NCBI GenBank assembly: GCA_964537715.1
Contig: CAZIAH010000003.1
Location: 24,873 to 88,872 of the forward strand
Source: CAZTZL01 sp964537715
GTDB taxonomy: Bacteria; Zhuqueibacterota; QNDG01; DSAB01
Direction of reading: 5' to 3'
Length of the DNA: 64,000 nt
Of the stretch, positions 1 to 9,584 are shown one piece after another. The notes below the pieces were generated by a model. That model was not told the origin of the DNA and did not search any database. It saw only the letters and a list, made by a program, of their open reading frames with translations. Within the stretch, counting starts at the first letter, position 1; each line of letters opens with the position of its first letter. The translations under genes and the position numbers were made by a program.

Positions 1-2488
1 CACTATTTGTGATTTGACAGACATAACTGCCCTCATCTTCAATGGTTGCGAAATTGATTGTATATGTATCGGAAACAGCTCCGGAAAGGATGGTCTGATC
101 GTGCAGCCACTGATACTGATTGTTTACGCCTCCCACATCCACAATAAGTGGGAAACTGGCACCGTAATCAATCGTTGTATCCTGGGCTTCTCCGACACTA
201 TCTTGGGGTGCATAGAAAAAAGCGGGAATGGTGATATTGGGTTCAATATCCTCGAATGTGAATCGATTATCTTGTGCGTAAAGAGTATGTAATTCCGGAA
301 GTAAAGAAAGATTCGGCAGTCCATCCAATTGGTTGTAATTAATACGAAGCGTTTTCAGTGCAATAAGATTGGTAAATGCATCCGGAACCGCACCAGCCAA
401 TTGATTGTCCGTTAAATTGATATAAGTCGCTTTTATCAGATTGCCCATTTCTGAAGGGATCGAACCTGTCAATTCATTACCGTCAAGATAGCATTGTTTG
501 ACTTCAATTAGATTGCCGATTTCTTCGGGGATCGAACCATCAAGAGCATTGTTGTCTAAAATCAAATGGGTAAGACTGGTTAGATTACCAATTGCAGGCG
601 GAATAGAACCAGTAAGCTGGTTGTTATTCAGATACAGCGATGTCAATTGGATTAGATTACCAATCTCAGCTGGAATCGTATCTCCCAGTTGATTGTTGTC
701 CAAATCCAAAGACGTCAGTTCGGTCAAATCGCCAATTTCAGGAGGAATGATTCCGTCTAAATTGTTAAACGCTAAAACGATTCGACTGATTCTATCGTCC
801 GAAACCGTAATCCCGTACCATGTGAGTACCGAACCCGAGAGCCAGTTATCATTGTTTGTCCAATGAGCTCCATCCGTACTGTTATACAACGCAACGAGAG
901 CAAGCGAATCTTGCTCAAATTCCGGATTTGCACCAACCACTGTTACATGAATTGGACGACTGTAAATTGTCAGTCCTGGAACCACGGTATTGGTAACACG
1001 ACAGATATAATCACCTGCATCAGCAGACGAGACATAACCAATTGTATACTCATCCGATGTGGCTCCCGGAATCATCGAATACCCGTTGAACCACTGATAT
1101 TGATTACTGGCTCCTCCGACACTTACCAAAAAGGAGAGGCTAGTCCCATAGGTTACGGTTGTATCCTTTTCTGTTCCGACACTATTCTGGGGAGTGTAAT
1201 CAAAATTGGAAATCATAATATTCGGTTCCAGATCCTCAAATGTGAACCGGTTATTATAGACAGAAAAGTAGCTCAAATCTGGCAAAGAGGACAGATCCGG
1301 CAATTCATCAAGCTGATTATAATCGACATAAAAAGACGTCAGCTTCTCTAGATTTGTAAACGTACCTGGCACCGCACCTGTTAACTGATTGTTGCCGAGA
1401 TCTAAAAACATCATATTCGGTAAAAATCCCATTTCCTCCGGAATAGCTCCTGAAAATTGATTATGCGCAAGATAGAGCGACGCAAGTTGCGCTAATTTTC
1501 CAATCTCCGCTGGAATGGAATCAGAAAGCTGATTCAAACTGATATTTAAATAGGACAAATTGGTCAAATCCCCAATTTCAGGAGGAATCGGACCTTCCAA
1601 CTGATTGTCATTGAGATACAAGGATAACAAAGTTGTCAGATTCCCGATATCAGCAGGTATTGTACCTTCAAATTGATTATAACTCAAATCGAGTGTTTGA
1701 ATACTTACCAGATCACCAATCTCTGGAGGAATAGGACCGGAAAACTGGTTGTTATAGAAATAACAGTATATCAAATCATCTAGATTGCCAATCTCTGGAG
1801 GAATAGGGCTATTAAGCTGGTTATACGATAAATCCAGCACCATCAGATTGCTCAGGTTGCCAATTTCCTGTGGTATTTGACCTGTAAGCTGATTGCTATT
1901 TAAATAGATATCTTTGCATTGATCAAGATTCCCTATTTCAGGAGGAATGGAACCTGTGAGCTGATTTTCTGAAAGAATAAGTGTGATTAAATTGACAATA
2001 TCCCCTATCCATAGCGGAATCGTTCCTGAAATCTGATTATCTCTCAATTCAAGGTGTGACAAACGTGTTAAATTCTGGATTCCTGCAGGAATAGAATCGC
2101 CGAATTGGTTGCAATTCAAATACAAATTATTCAAGTAAATGAGATTACCAATTTCTTCAGGAATAGGTCCACTGAGTTGATTTAGACTGAGGTCCAGATA
2201 GGTCAGTGTATCCAGATCACCGATCTCTGATGGGAGAGTCCCCGTCAAGTTATTTCCGTGTAATTTTATTGAGGTCACCCGTTCATTCTCCACATCAATA
2301 CCATACCAATCGGCCACCGGTCCAGTAAGCCAGTTATCTTTATTGGTCCAGTTGGTTCCATCGGTACTATCGTACAAAGCGACAAGTGCCAGAGAATCCT
2401 GCTCGAGAACTTGCCCTATTATATCGGAAGGATTTAAAAGAAGAATAACAACGAAAGTGGACAGCCAAGTAAAAGATTGCTTTCTCAT
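1..2488 (-). CDS. Secreted leucine-rich-repeat protein with Ig-like domains (3' end outside window)
   Basis: The frame is open from an ATG at 2488 to the window edge (829 codons). It begins with a signal peptide (MRKQSF, then a hydrophobic stretch ending near IIGQ). Two homologous modules follow. Each opens with EQDSLALVALY(D/N)STDG and a W-rich cap, continues with LRRs of the plant-type pattern NxLxGxIPxEIGNL (about 15 in the first module, 8 in the second) and closes with an Ig-like domain (YQW, then DAGDYICRVTN). The second Ig-like domain is cut by the edge. LRRs of this class bind proteins or glycans; a surface or adhesive role is inferred. A strong ribosome site (AGGAGGGGG) precedes the start. 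A C-terminal sorting domain could lie outside the window. Confidence 0.85.
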   Translation of the reverse strand, partial: MRKQSFTWLSTFVVILLLNPSDIIGQVLEQDSLALVALYDSTDGTNWTNKDNWLTGPVADWYGIDVENERVTSIKLHGNNLTGTLPSEIGDLDTLTYLDLSLNQLSGPIPEEIGNLIYLNNLYLNCNQFGDSIPAGIQNLTRLSHLELRDNQISGTIPLWIGDIVNLITLILSENQLTGSIPPEIGNLDQCKDIYLNSNQLTGQIPQEIGNLSNLMVLDLSYNQLNSPIPPEIGNLDDLIYCYFYNNQFSGPIPPEIGDLVSIQTLDLSYNQFEGTIPADIGNLTTLLSLYLNDNQLEGPIPPEIGDLTNLSYLNISLNQLSDSIPAEIGKLAQLASLYLAHNQFSGAIPEEMGFLPNMMFLDLGNNQLTGAVPGTFTNLEKLTSFYVDYNQLDELPDLSSLPDLSYFSVYNNRFTFEDLEPNIMISNFDYTPQNSVGTEKDTTVTYGTSLSFLVSVGGASNQYQWFNGYSMIPGATSDEYTIGYVSSADAGDYICRVTNTVVPGLTIYSRPIHVTVVGANPEFEQDSLALVALYNSTDGAHWTNNDNWLSGSVLTWYGITVSDDRISRIVLAFNNLDGIIPPEIGDLTELTSLDLDNNQLGDTIPAEIGNLIQLTSLYLNNNQLTGSIPPAIGNLTSLTHLILDNNALDGSIPEEIGNLIEVKQCYLDGNELTGSIPSEMGNLIKATYINLTDNQLAGAVPDAFTNLIALKTLRINYNQLDGLPNLSLLPELHTLYAQDNRFTFEDIEPNITIPAFFYAPQDSVGEAQDTTIDYGASFPLIVDVGGVNNQYQWLHDQTILSGAVSDTYTINFATIEDEGSYVCQITNS

Positions 2489-2514
2489 TTCCCCCTCCTT
2501 TTACTAAGACTAAT

Positions 2515-2544
2515 AGAATAAATTACTAAAAATAAAGGTGTCAA
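2515..2544 (-). promoter_or_regulatory. Putative sigma-70 promoter of the LRR gene
   Basis: On the minus strand, TTGACA (2544-2539) is followed after 18 bp by TATTCT (2520-2515). Transcription would start about 20 bp before the ATG at 2488. The -35 is perfect; the -10 matches four of six bases. Confidence 0.5.
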
Positions 2545-2680
2545 TATTCCTTTAGAAAGTCAAGATAAAATTTAATCACTAAATTACAGGAAAAATCAAT
2601 TTATTCGAATGTATCCAAAATAAGCTTGACTCTTACTTTACAGAATGTTTAACTTTATTAAATAAACAAGGAAATTTAAA

Positions 2681-3160
2681 ATGTTAAAGATAAAGAATTG
2701 TGTATTCATTATTGTATGTTCTTTCTTTTTATTTACATGTACAGGACCTTATACCATACCAACACGACCGCCAAGATTTCAGACCCAAAAGCAGGCCAGG
2801 CTCTGGAATCACGCCCAGACTTTTCTTGGTGTACCTTATCGATTTGGAGGATCCAACAGAGCAGGAATGGACTGTTCTGGACTTGTTTTCCGGCTTTATA
2901 AGGATGTTTATAATATAGAGCTTCCCCACAGCACGACAGAATTATATCAACAAGGATATACGATCACTCTGGGCGTCCTGGAAACTGGTGATCTTATATT
3001 CTTTCATGACGGTCAGAATCGGACTCCGGAACATGTAGGCATTTATCTTGGGAACTTCAGATTTATCCATGCATCCAGCCGAAGAGGTGTCATTGTATCA
3101 AAAATATCCGATCCATATTATCAAAAACGGATTTTGGGAGCAAGAAGAATTCGTAAATAG
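2681..3160 (+). CDS. NlpC/P60 family lipoprotein peptidase
   Basis: A 159-residue protein with a lipoprotein signal peptide whose lipobox is LFTC (Cys20). The NlpC/P60 domain occupies about residues 38-157: catalytic Cys in GMDCSGLV, His in PEHVGIYLG, and a third polar His in RFIHASS. Members are papain-like endopeptidases that cut D-Glu-gamma-diaminopimelate bonds in peptidoglycan; the short single-domain lipoprotein form resembles Spr/MepS and would act in the periplasm on the outer membrane. AAGGA lies 8 bp before the ATG. It is the only plus-strand gene in the first 47 kb and converges with the gene at 3183. Confidence 0.9.
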   Translation: MLKIKNCVFIIVCSFFLFTCTGPYTIPTRPPRFQTQKQARLWNHAQTFLGVPYRFGGSNRAGMDCSGLVFRLYKDVYNIELPHSTTELYQQGYTITLGVLETGDLIFFHDGQNRTPEHVGIYLGNFRFIHASSRRGVIVSKISDPYYQKRILGARRIRK

Positions 3161-3182
3161 ATTTAAGCAACTTATCTGAAGT

Positions 3183-3638
3183 TTACCATCGAGGCATTAA
3201 CAGATCACCGATCTTTTCAAGATATTTCTGATCCACTTCATCAAAATCATTTTGCCGATCGCTGTCCACATCGAGAACTCCGCGGATGGATTGATTTTGA
3301 TCAAACAGAGGGATAACCATTTCGGATTTCGAATTGGGATCACAGGCCACATGCCCAGGAAATTGATGTACATCGGGAACGATTAAAGTCTTCTTTTTCT
3401 TGACACAAGTTCCACAAACCCCCTCCCCTATATCAAGAAACACACAAGCCGGAGCCCCCTGAAATGGCCCGAGTACCAATCGATTGTCTTTTATCAGATA
3501 AAAACCAACCCAGAAAAATCCGAGACGCTTTTTCAAAACAGCTGCGATATTGCCGAGATCAGCAATGAAATCCCCGCCCTTTTCGAGACGGATTTCGATC
3601 TCCCGGAGTGCGGCAATGTATTTCTCTGTTCTGGTCAA
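3183..3638 (-). CDS. Free methionine-R-sulfoxide reductase (GAF domain)
   Basis: The whole 151-residue protein is one GAF domain. It carries the family hallmarks LVLGPFQG, a Cys at 65, GVCGT (Cys75), PDVHQFPGH and HVACD (Cys99) followed by SKSEMVIPL. In characterised fRMsr enzymes these cysteines reduce free methionine-(R)-sulfoxide in the cytoplasm. All three cysteines are present, so it is probably active. It starts 6 bp after the broken proline dehydrogenase gene and is probably cotranscribed with it. Confidence 0.9.
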   Translation of the reverse strand: MTRTEKYIAALREIEIRLEKGGDFIADLGNIAAVLKKRLGFFWVGFYLIKDNRLVLGPFQGAPACVFLDIGEGVCGTCVKKKKTLIVPDVHQFPGHVACDPNSKSEMVIPLFDQNQSIRGVLDVDSDRQNDFDEVDQKYLEKIGDLLMPRW

Positions 3639-3644
3639 TTCTTG

Positions 3645-4547
3645 CTATCCCCGGACAAAAATATTTTTGATCACATGTCCGGCTATCTGGGGATTCTCCT
3701 TCATTCTCCGCATGCAATAGCCGTACCACTGCTCCCCGTATGGTACATAGATCCTGAGCCCATGTCCGTCGGCCACCAATTCATTTCTCATATTTTCAGT
3801 CACGCCTAAAAGCATCTGAAACTCGTATTGGAATTTGGGAACCCGGTATTCATTCAGCATCTTGAGCGACCGGTTGACCAGCACCCGGTCGTGGGTCGCG
3901 ATACCCGCATAGGATTTCGATTCGAAAAGCATCTTGACCAGTGCCATGAAATTATCACGTATCTTTTCCCGATCATTGAAAGCGATTTACGGGGATTCAT
4001 CGTAAATGCCCTTGCAGACCCGGATATTGGCAATACCGTCTTTGATCAACTGTTCGACATCGCCCTGACTGCGTTTCATATAGGCCTGGATTACCGTTCC
4101 CACATTCTTGTAATCCTTCCGCAGTTTTCGATAGATAGCGAGTGTATCATCCGTGCACGTGGAATCTTCCATGTCGATCCGGACGAAATTTTTGACTGCT
4201 TCTGCTCTCTGGACAATTTCTTTCACATGCTCGTAGCATCGGTTCTTATCTAAACGAAGTCCGAGCTGTGTCAACTTCAGGGACAACGTTGCCTCAAGAT
4301 TATTTTTCTGGATCGCATCCAGAACTTCGAGACACTGCATTCTGGCAATGTTCGCTTCCTCAAGGCTCGTAATATCTTCTCCAAGCACATCTATGGTCAC
4401 CTGACACCCGATTTCGTTCAAGTCCTGTGTCTTGGCCACTGCACTGGACAGAGTTTTACCGGCAATGTATCGGCGAGAGAAAATCCATATAAATGACTTC
4501 GGGAAAACCGGCATGACGCCGACCACCAGACGACTAAACCATTTCAT
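3645..4547 (-). pseudogene. Proline dehydrogenase interrupted by one in-frame TAA
   Basis: Read from the ATG at 4547, the frame encodes a 300-residue monofunctional proline dehydrogenase (FAD-dependent oxidation of proline to pyrroline-5-carboxylate) but meets TAA at 3989-3987 (codon 187). The same frame continues without a shift on both sides: KGIYDESP, stop, IAFNDREKIRDNF, then ATHD, QMLLGV, RIYVPYGEQW, YCMRRMKENP. The barrel strands carrying RVCKGIY lie before the stop; those carrying ATHD and the substrate-binding YCMRRM lie after it. Homologs usually have Glu or a similar residue here, so GAA to TAA is the simplest origin. The start overlaps the stop of the upstream glycosyltransferase (ATGA). 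A base-call error is the main alternative. Confidence 0.85.
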
Positions 4548-5488
4548 GAGCGTATTCCTTCCAACGGTTCTGTAATGGTTTGTTTTTTTAATGTCAATTG
4601 ATAGCCTCGATAAATATGATAAAAGACAAGAAAATGAATAACGCTCCGGCGCATTGGACGAGGAACTATCGGAATGATTGCACGGCTCCATTTTGCGAGC
4701 CAGGATTGTAAGAACAGCCGCAAAAATCGATTTTGAAACGAACCGGAAATCAACCGGTCGAATCGAAAAAGCTGCGTGAATTCGGGATATTTTTTTTGAA
4801 TATAGGGAAGATTGATGCTTCCAAATTCTTCCATCTGACGAAAGTAAGTGGACAAATCTTTATTCAATTCTGAATATCCGACCGCCGATACATTGAAAAT
4901 CACGGGGAGCCGGAATGTTTTCCACAGACGATAGGCAAATTCGGTATCGCCTCCACCATAGGTGACCATGCTTCCATCCTGGCCATCAACCTGAACAAAG
5001 TAGTGACTTTCAAAAGCGACATTTTGCGTGATCAGATAGTAGGCAGGAATCTCATCTCCATTCTTATATTTATTCTTTCCCCGGTGTTGGAGATAATCGG
5101 AAAGGTAACTGGTTTTCGAATCGGTATAGACAACATCACCCAAAGAAATACAATTTTTGTTCTTCAGAAGTGTGAGATGTTTTTCGAGTAAATCCGGTGC
5201 AGGACGTATATCCGAATCGAACATAACGAGGTATTTCGACGTAATGTGTCCGAGCGCTAGATTCCTGGCTGGATTTCTTCCCTTGCGTTTCCCATCGGGA
5301 TGGGTGAGCACTTTAAATTCGAACGGATAACGGGTTTCTGACAGATACTCCAGCGTTCCGTCAGTCGAACCATCCACACAGATCAGCAGACGGAAATCTT
5401 TCACAGTCTGCGCTTCAAATCCGGCCAAACAGCCTTCCAGTTCATCCAGATTGTTGTAGGTGGCTATGATAATATCAAACAGTGCCAT
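4544..5488 (-). CDS. Family 2 glycosyltransferase
   Basis: A 314-residue GT-A fold enzyme. The nucleotide-binding start is DIIIATYNN, followed by CVDGSTDGT, and the metal-binding DXD motif is DSD at 91-93 (MFDSDIRP). The later GGGDTEFAYRLW matches the ED-like catalytic region of GT2 enzymes. Such enzymes transfer a sugar from a nucleotide donor; donor and acceptor cannot be read from sequence. The C-terminal part is basic and aromatic, possibly membrane associated. It belongs to the surface-glycan cluster that runs leftwards from 10.6 kb. Confidence 0.85.
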   Translation of the reverse strand: MALFDIIIATYNNLDELEGCLAGFEAQTVKDFRLLICVDGSTDGTLEYLSETRYPFEFKVLTHPDGKRKGRNPARNLALGHITSKYLVMFDSDIRPAPDLLEKHLTLLKNKNCISLGDVVYTDSKTSYLSDYLQHRGKNKYKNGDEIPAYYLITQNVAFESHYFVQVDGQDGSMVTYGGGDTEFAYRLWKTFRLPVIFNVSAVGYSELNKDLSTYFRQMEEFGSINLPYIQKKYPEFTQLFRFDRLISGSFQNRFLRLFLQSWLAKWSRAIIPIVPRPMRRSVIHFLVFYHIYRGYQLTLKKQTITEPLEGIRS

Positions 5489-5550
5489 ATTACTCGATGG
5501 TTAAAAAAACAGCGTCCCTGATAGTCAGGATTACTCCAATTCTTGCTTCA

Positions 5551-5570
5551 TCCTGAGCGCAGTCGAAGGA
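5551..5570. repeat. Dispersed CTGAGCGCAGTCGAAG-type repeat
   Basis: The intergenic 20-mer TCCTGAGCGCAGTCGAAGGA is a short imperfect palindrome. Related copies occur at 16233-16319 and 51329-51371. It lies between two glycosyltransferase genes in a 93-bp gap. Confidence 0.6.
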
Positions 5571-5581
5571 TGATAAGTCGA

Positions 5582-6628
5582 TCAAACAAAATGATTCCCC
5601 AATGTCTTCCGATATACATCCAGCATCCTTTCCGCAACCCGGTTCCAGAGAAAATTTCTTTGAATGTGCTTTTTCAATGTATCTGTTTTCTGGCTATTTA
5701 AAGCCTTCTCGATTGCGGTACGAATAGATCGAACCGAATAGGGATTGACGTATTCTGCTTGATCCTCAAAATACTCCTGCGTGCCGCCGTGTGGTGTAAT
5801 TACGATGTTCGCTCCGGCAAGGCCGGCCTCGAGTGCCGCGATTCCCGGCGTTTCGAATTTGGACGGTAAAGCAAACACCCTGCATGCTGCATATGCCGAC
5901 GCCAGCAGCGGAGAATCGTGATCGAGTCCATCGATGAGAATCAGATTTTTATTTTTTTTTGCCTCACTCAGACACAATTCGGCCTCCCGGGAAGACACGA
6001 CCTGACCGATGATCACGGCAGGATGATCGATCCGGCTCAGCGCCCGAATCAGGGAAAGCACATTTTTTCGATCCGGACCGATATGCCCGACATTGAGAAT
6101 AAAATCCCTGACTCCATATTTTTTTTGAAACAGTGCCGGATCAGCCGATAGAAATTGTTCCGACACTCCGTTTGGAATCCAGTGAATCTTCTCTTTCGGA
6201 ACGCACAATCCCTTTTCGATCAAACGGGCTTCCGCCATCGTGTTCGGCATGACGGCTTCGGCCCAATGACAGATATCGCGGGGAAAATGCCAGTCCCACC
6301 AAATTCCCCGAATCATCTTTCGCATTCCTCGGTAAAGCACATTCGCGGAACGGATCAGACCGGCGGAATGACGGCTATAAAAAATCGGCATGACGGCAAA
6401 CTTGATGTTCCGATTTTTCAAATCCCTTGCAAGGTGAAAATTTCCCAGATTTGCCCCGAACAACTGGATGAGATCGCAATCCAGAACCTTCTCCTTTTCA
6501 TCCCACATATCGAAATATCCGATTTCGACGCCCATGCGTCTTAGATGCGCCTTCGTTTCGACAATGGCCACATGGGGGCCGCCGTGCACAAACATCACGG
6601 ATTGATAGCATGCAAAATTAATTTTCAT
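5582..6628 (-). CDS. Family 4 glycosyltransferase
   Basis: The preferred start is the ATG at 6628, which overlaps the stop of the upstream gene (ATGA) and gives KINFACYQSVMFVHGG, a normal GT-B N-terminus; a longer frame opens at 6670 but lies inside the neighbour. The product is 348 residues. The C-terminal half has the GT4 donor-site pattern: NVGHIGPDRKN, then ALPSKFETPGIAALEAG with the E-x7-E motif, then GGTQEY. It is a retaining glycosyltransferase of the surface-glycan cluster; specificity is unknown. Confidence 0.88.
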   Translation of the reverse strand: MKINFACYQSVMFVHGGPHVAIVETKAHLRRMGVEIGYFDMWDEKEKVLDCDLIQLFGANLGNFHLARDLKNRNIKFAVMPIFYSRHSAGLIRSANVLYRGMRKMIRGIWWDWHFPRDICHWAEAVMPNTMAEARLIEKGLCVPKEKIHWIPNGVSEQFLSADPALFQKKYGVRDFILNVGHIGPDRKNVLSLIRALSRIDHPAVIIGQVVSSREAELCLSEAKKNKNLILIDGLDHDSPLLASAYAACRVFALPSKFETPGIAALEAGLAGANIVITPHGGTQEYFEDQAEYVNPYSVRSIRTAIEKALNSQKTDTLKKHIQRNFLWNRVAERMLDVYRKTLGNHFV

Positions 6629-8178
6629 GATTTCATTTTTCCGAAAATGTTTTCTATTCTGTAAATCCAAAGACGCCAGAAATCCCGTCTCCTGACACCG
6701 GGAGAATGAACCGGGATTGATTGATCCCGATTTTTCCAGACAAGTTTGCTTATATCAATCGTTTTCTGAAAAGGAAACACAGTGTATTTTTTGTCAGGAG
6801 AAATCGCTCTGAGATAAACGGAACCATCTCCATTTCGAACATCCAAAATTAGTTTTTGATTTCGAACCACCGGACTCCAATCAATGCGGGCTCTCCGTTT
6901 CCACCAAGTGCTGTAATTCCCCATGCTCATTGATGGAATGTTTTGTTGCTGAATTTCACGGAATATCTCTTGAAAGACAGCGAAATTGCGATGTCCCGGA
7001 TGGTGATAGATAAAAATGGGCTCTTCTAACATAAATTTCTGTTGGATTACATTTTGATAATACGAAAGATACTGCTGCTTCGTATGTCTGGCCCGTCGGA
7101 GATTGCCGATACTGACTGGATGAATCGGCACCTGGAGAACCGTAGAAAAGGAATTATTCAAATAGGGATAAAATGGGAGATCGTCGTAGTCCAATCCAAA
7201 TTCAGAGGAATATTCGAATTGCATCTCCTGAACAACTTTTCCCAAAGCCGGATTCCATTCGCCATACGGCGCCGCGTATCCCTTTGGATGAATCCCTGCA
7301 TTGCGAAGAATATTCAATCCCTCAACAATATTTTTTTTATTTGTTTGATAATCCGGAAAAATCCTGTGGCGGTAACAATGGTATCCGATCTCCTGATCCT
7401 TCATGTCGCGATAAAATCGAATCCAATTGTACTGGCTCTTGGTTTCGACAAACCAGGTGGCCGGAATGCGGTTCTTCTGGCAGAGAGAATAAAGTGTCTC
7501 GAGCTCCTGCTGCGTACCAAAATCAGTATCTACACGGAAAGAAAAGACGTTCTTTTCTCCATTGGGAAACTGCCAGAGATGAACAAACGGAACGTTGCGT
7601 CGGCGATAGAGATAAATCAAACACTCCTGAATGATGTGCCGGAGACCACCCTTTGAAACCTTCGAGACTTTTTCCGAAGGCAGTCTCTTCCCATATTCGG
7701 AATGGAAATATTTTTGTCTAACATCCGCGCAAAGCAGTGACGCGATCAATCCTGAAGGCAGAACAACCACGTTTCCCTTGCCATAGGACAAAACACCAAT
7801 CGCATATTTTCCCATCTGATTCCTGCAATGAGTGGCACTCTTTGGGACTTGCATCCGCCGAAAAAGATCGCAATCGAAGGAACGAGAAAAAAGCGGCCCT
7901 TCCTCTGCGTACAGTGTTTTCAGATAGACTCGCTTTACCTTCTGGGAAAGAAGGTGTTTGGCAGCATCGGCTTCGACAAGGATCGATCCGCCGTTATTCA
8001 GGTATTCGAGAATGTATTTTGTGTTCTGCTTCTTTCCGAAATAAGTAACGATCAATACGACAAACGCATCCGTGGAAACGGATCGATCCATATTGATTTT
8101 TTCGAAGGGTACACCGATCTGCCCAAGAACAGTCTTCCAGCCCGGCGTCTCTTCCGATATGCCGATAGTCAATCTCAA
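6625..8178 (-). CDS. NodB-like polysaccharide deacetylase family protein
   Basis: A 517-residue protein. The first 190 residues hold a ThuA/glutamine-amidotransferase-like Rossmann region (IVTYFGKKQNT, VVLPSGL). The middle is a NodB-homology domain with FSFRVDTDFG (Asp pair), YHCYRHR in place of the usual HxxxH metal motif, and AAPYGEWN in place of the RxPYG motif. The C-terminal 90 residues look like a beta-sandwich. Family members remove N- or O-acetyl groups from polysaccharides, but here the metal ligands are only partly canonical, so activity is uncertain. It overlaps both neighbours by 4 bp, which ties it tightly to glycan assembly or modification. Confidence 0.7.
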   Translation of the reverse strand: MRLTIGISEETPGWKTVLGQIGVPFEKINMDRSVSTDAFVVLIVTYFGKKQNTKYILEYLNNGGSILVEADAAKHLLSQKVKRVYLKTLYAEEGPLFSRSFDCDLFRRMQVPKSATHCRNQMGKYAIGVLSYGKGNVVVLPSGLIASLLCADVRQKYFHSEYGKRLPSEKVSKVSKGGLRHIIQECLIYLYRRRNVPFVHLWQFPNGEKNVFSFRVDTDFGTQQELETLYSLCQKNRIPATWFVETKSQYNWIRFYRDMKDQEIGYHCYRHRIFPDYQTNKKNIVEGLNILRNAGIHPKGYAAPYGEWNPALGKVVQEMQFEYSSEFGLDYDDLPFYPYLNNSFSTVLQVPIHPVSIGNLRRARHTKQQYLSYYQNVIQQKFMLEEPIFIYHHPGHRNFAVFQEIFREIQQQNIPSMSMGNYSTWWKRRARIDWSPVVRNQKLILDVRNGDGSVYLRAISPDKKYTVFPFQKTIDISKLVWKNRDQSIPVHSPGVRRRDFWRLWIYRIENIFGKMKS

Positions 8179-9584
8179 ATAAAAATCCTTTTCAGATAAC
8201 GGATTTCATCCAAACCAATGTTTCCCAGACAGACGATCAGAGGAACAGCAGCAGCCAATGCAATGATCAATTTCACGGGAAAAATAATCCGGACATGAAA
8301 AAGCAGACACCATGACAAACATAACGTTCCCAGAGAGGGCAGCATCACGCTTCGGGTAAAATGCAGAACCACATGCTGTTTCAATGCCGCCAGCATGACG
8401 ACGAGAGATGTGATTTCGAAACCGATCAGGGCAAACACCACACCGATCGATCCCATCGGTCTGATCAAAATAATGAGCATCAAAAAAAAGACACCCAATC
8501 CCCAGAGAAGCGATTTGGTATACACCTTCTCCTGTTCGATCCCGATCAGCGTAAACGTAAATACCGAATTGATCAATTTTAATACAAACAAAGTCACCAT
8601 CACCTGAAAAATCGGAACGGCACCCACAAACGCTTCTCCATAAATTAACCTGACGAGCAAATCCCCGCTCAATACGGCAATCAGGCCAACCAGAAGAACA
8701 AATGCAGTGGTGAGTTTCAAGACATGATTGACATTCTCTTCCAGTCTTTCCGGAAATTGGCGAAAACAGCGGCTGATGTTCGGGAAAAAAACCGCATAAA
8801 AAATCCGATCAAATATCAACAGAAAAAAGATAAATTTGAATCCGGCGCTGAACAATCCGACATCCGTTCGGGTTACCACCAAACCCAGATAAATGACCGG
8901 AAATTGTGTCACGAACTGGGCAATGAGTGCCGCGATTCCAAGGGGGAATGCTTCCTTCAACAGGGAACGCACCTGCAATCGACTCCGTAGAAAATGAAAG
9001 GGAACTTTCTGGCTCTGAAATCTTATCCACAAATAAATCATATTGATTAGCATTCCGGTGACCCATGCCCATGCAACCCATACAATGTCCTCCGAAGTTT
9101 TCACAAATACCAGCAGAAAAGCAAGATAACAAATCATTCCCGCCAATTGTCCGCCGGCAATCGTTTTCAACTTTTGTGTCCCATGAAAAAACCAATCCAA
9201 TAGAAAAGCTGCAGGAAAAACACCTAGCAAATAAATAGCGATCAAATGAAATAGATGAATTGAAGTAACAAATGTTTTTACAATAATGACGCCTGCTGTA
9301 TAGGCCGCAATGGAAAGAATCAGACGTCCACTGAAAATACTGATTGTCAAATGGCCGACATCTTCACTCTTCGCCGCTACTTTTCTGGTACCTAAAACCG
9401 AAAGCCCGCTGTTTCCCACAATCATGCCATAAGAAAGAACGGCCAGACCAATATTGATCGTTCCAAAATCCGAGGGACCGAGAATCCGCGCCAGATAGGC
9501 GACCGCCGCCATTCCGACCAAACGGCTAAGAGCATCTCCCGAATAAAGAAAGAGGATATTTTTAAAATGGGCGGTTATTCGCAT
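8175..9584 (-). CDS. Polysaccharide flippase (Wzx/MATE-like, oligosaccharide transporter)
   Basis: A 469-residue polytopic membrane protein, hydrophobic almost throughout, with roughly 12-14 predicted helices. It opens like flippases of the Wzx/RfbX family (LFLYSGDALSRLVGMAAVAYLARILGPSDFG, seen in two overlapping pieces LVGMAAVAYLARILG and GPSDFGTINIGLAVLS). Such proteins move undecaprenyl-linked glycans across the inner membrane. It sits between glycosyltransferase genes and overlaps both neighbours (4 and 10 bp), so it is very likely the exporter for the glycan made by this cluster. Confidence 0.88.
   Translation of the reverse strand: MRITAHFKNILFLYSGDALSRLVGMAAVAYLARILGPSDFGTINIGLAVLSYGMIVGNSGLSVLGTRKVAAKSEDVGHLTISIFSGRLILSIAAYTAGVIIVKTFVTSIHLFHLIAIYLLGVFPAAFLLDWFFHGTQKLKTIAGGQLAGMICYLAFLLVFVKTSEDIVWVAWAWVTGMLINMIYLWIRFQSQKVPFHFLRSRLQVRSLLKEAFPLGIAALIAQFVTQFPVIYLGLVVTRTDVGLFSAGFKFIFFLLIFDRIFYAVFFPNISRCFRQFPERLEENVNHVLKLTTAFVLLVGLIAVLSGDLLVRLIYGEAFVGAVPIFQVMVTLFVLKLINSVFTFTLIGIEQEKVYTKSLLWGLGVFFLMLIILIRPMGSIGVVFALIGFEITSLVVMLAALKQHVVLHFTRSVMLPSLGTLCLSWCLLFHVRIIFPVKLIIALAAAVPLIVCLGNIGLDEIRYLKRIFI

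Noticed and set aside
498..1351. Plus-strand frames with repeated RLPISxGI-like phrases
   Set aside because: The repetition mirrors the LRR coding repeats on the opposite strand.
1..2488. CRISPR-like regular repetition
   Set aside because: The roughly 72-bp period comes from 24-residue LRR codons; there are no identical repeats with unique spacers.
3645..3947. Separate 100-residue gene starting MALVKMLFESK
   Set aside because: It is the in-frame continuation of proline dehydrogenase after the TAA at 3987, not an independent gene.
3948..3989. Frameshift or selenocysteine readthrough in proline dehydrogenase
   Set aside because: Both halves share one frame, so there is no shift, and the codon is TAA, not TGA, with no recoding signal recognised.
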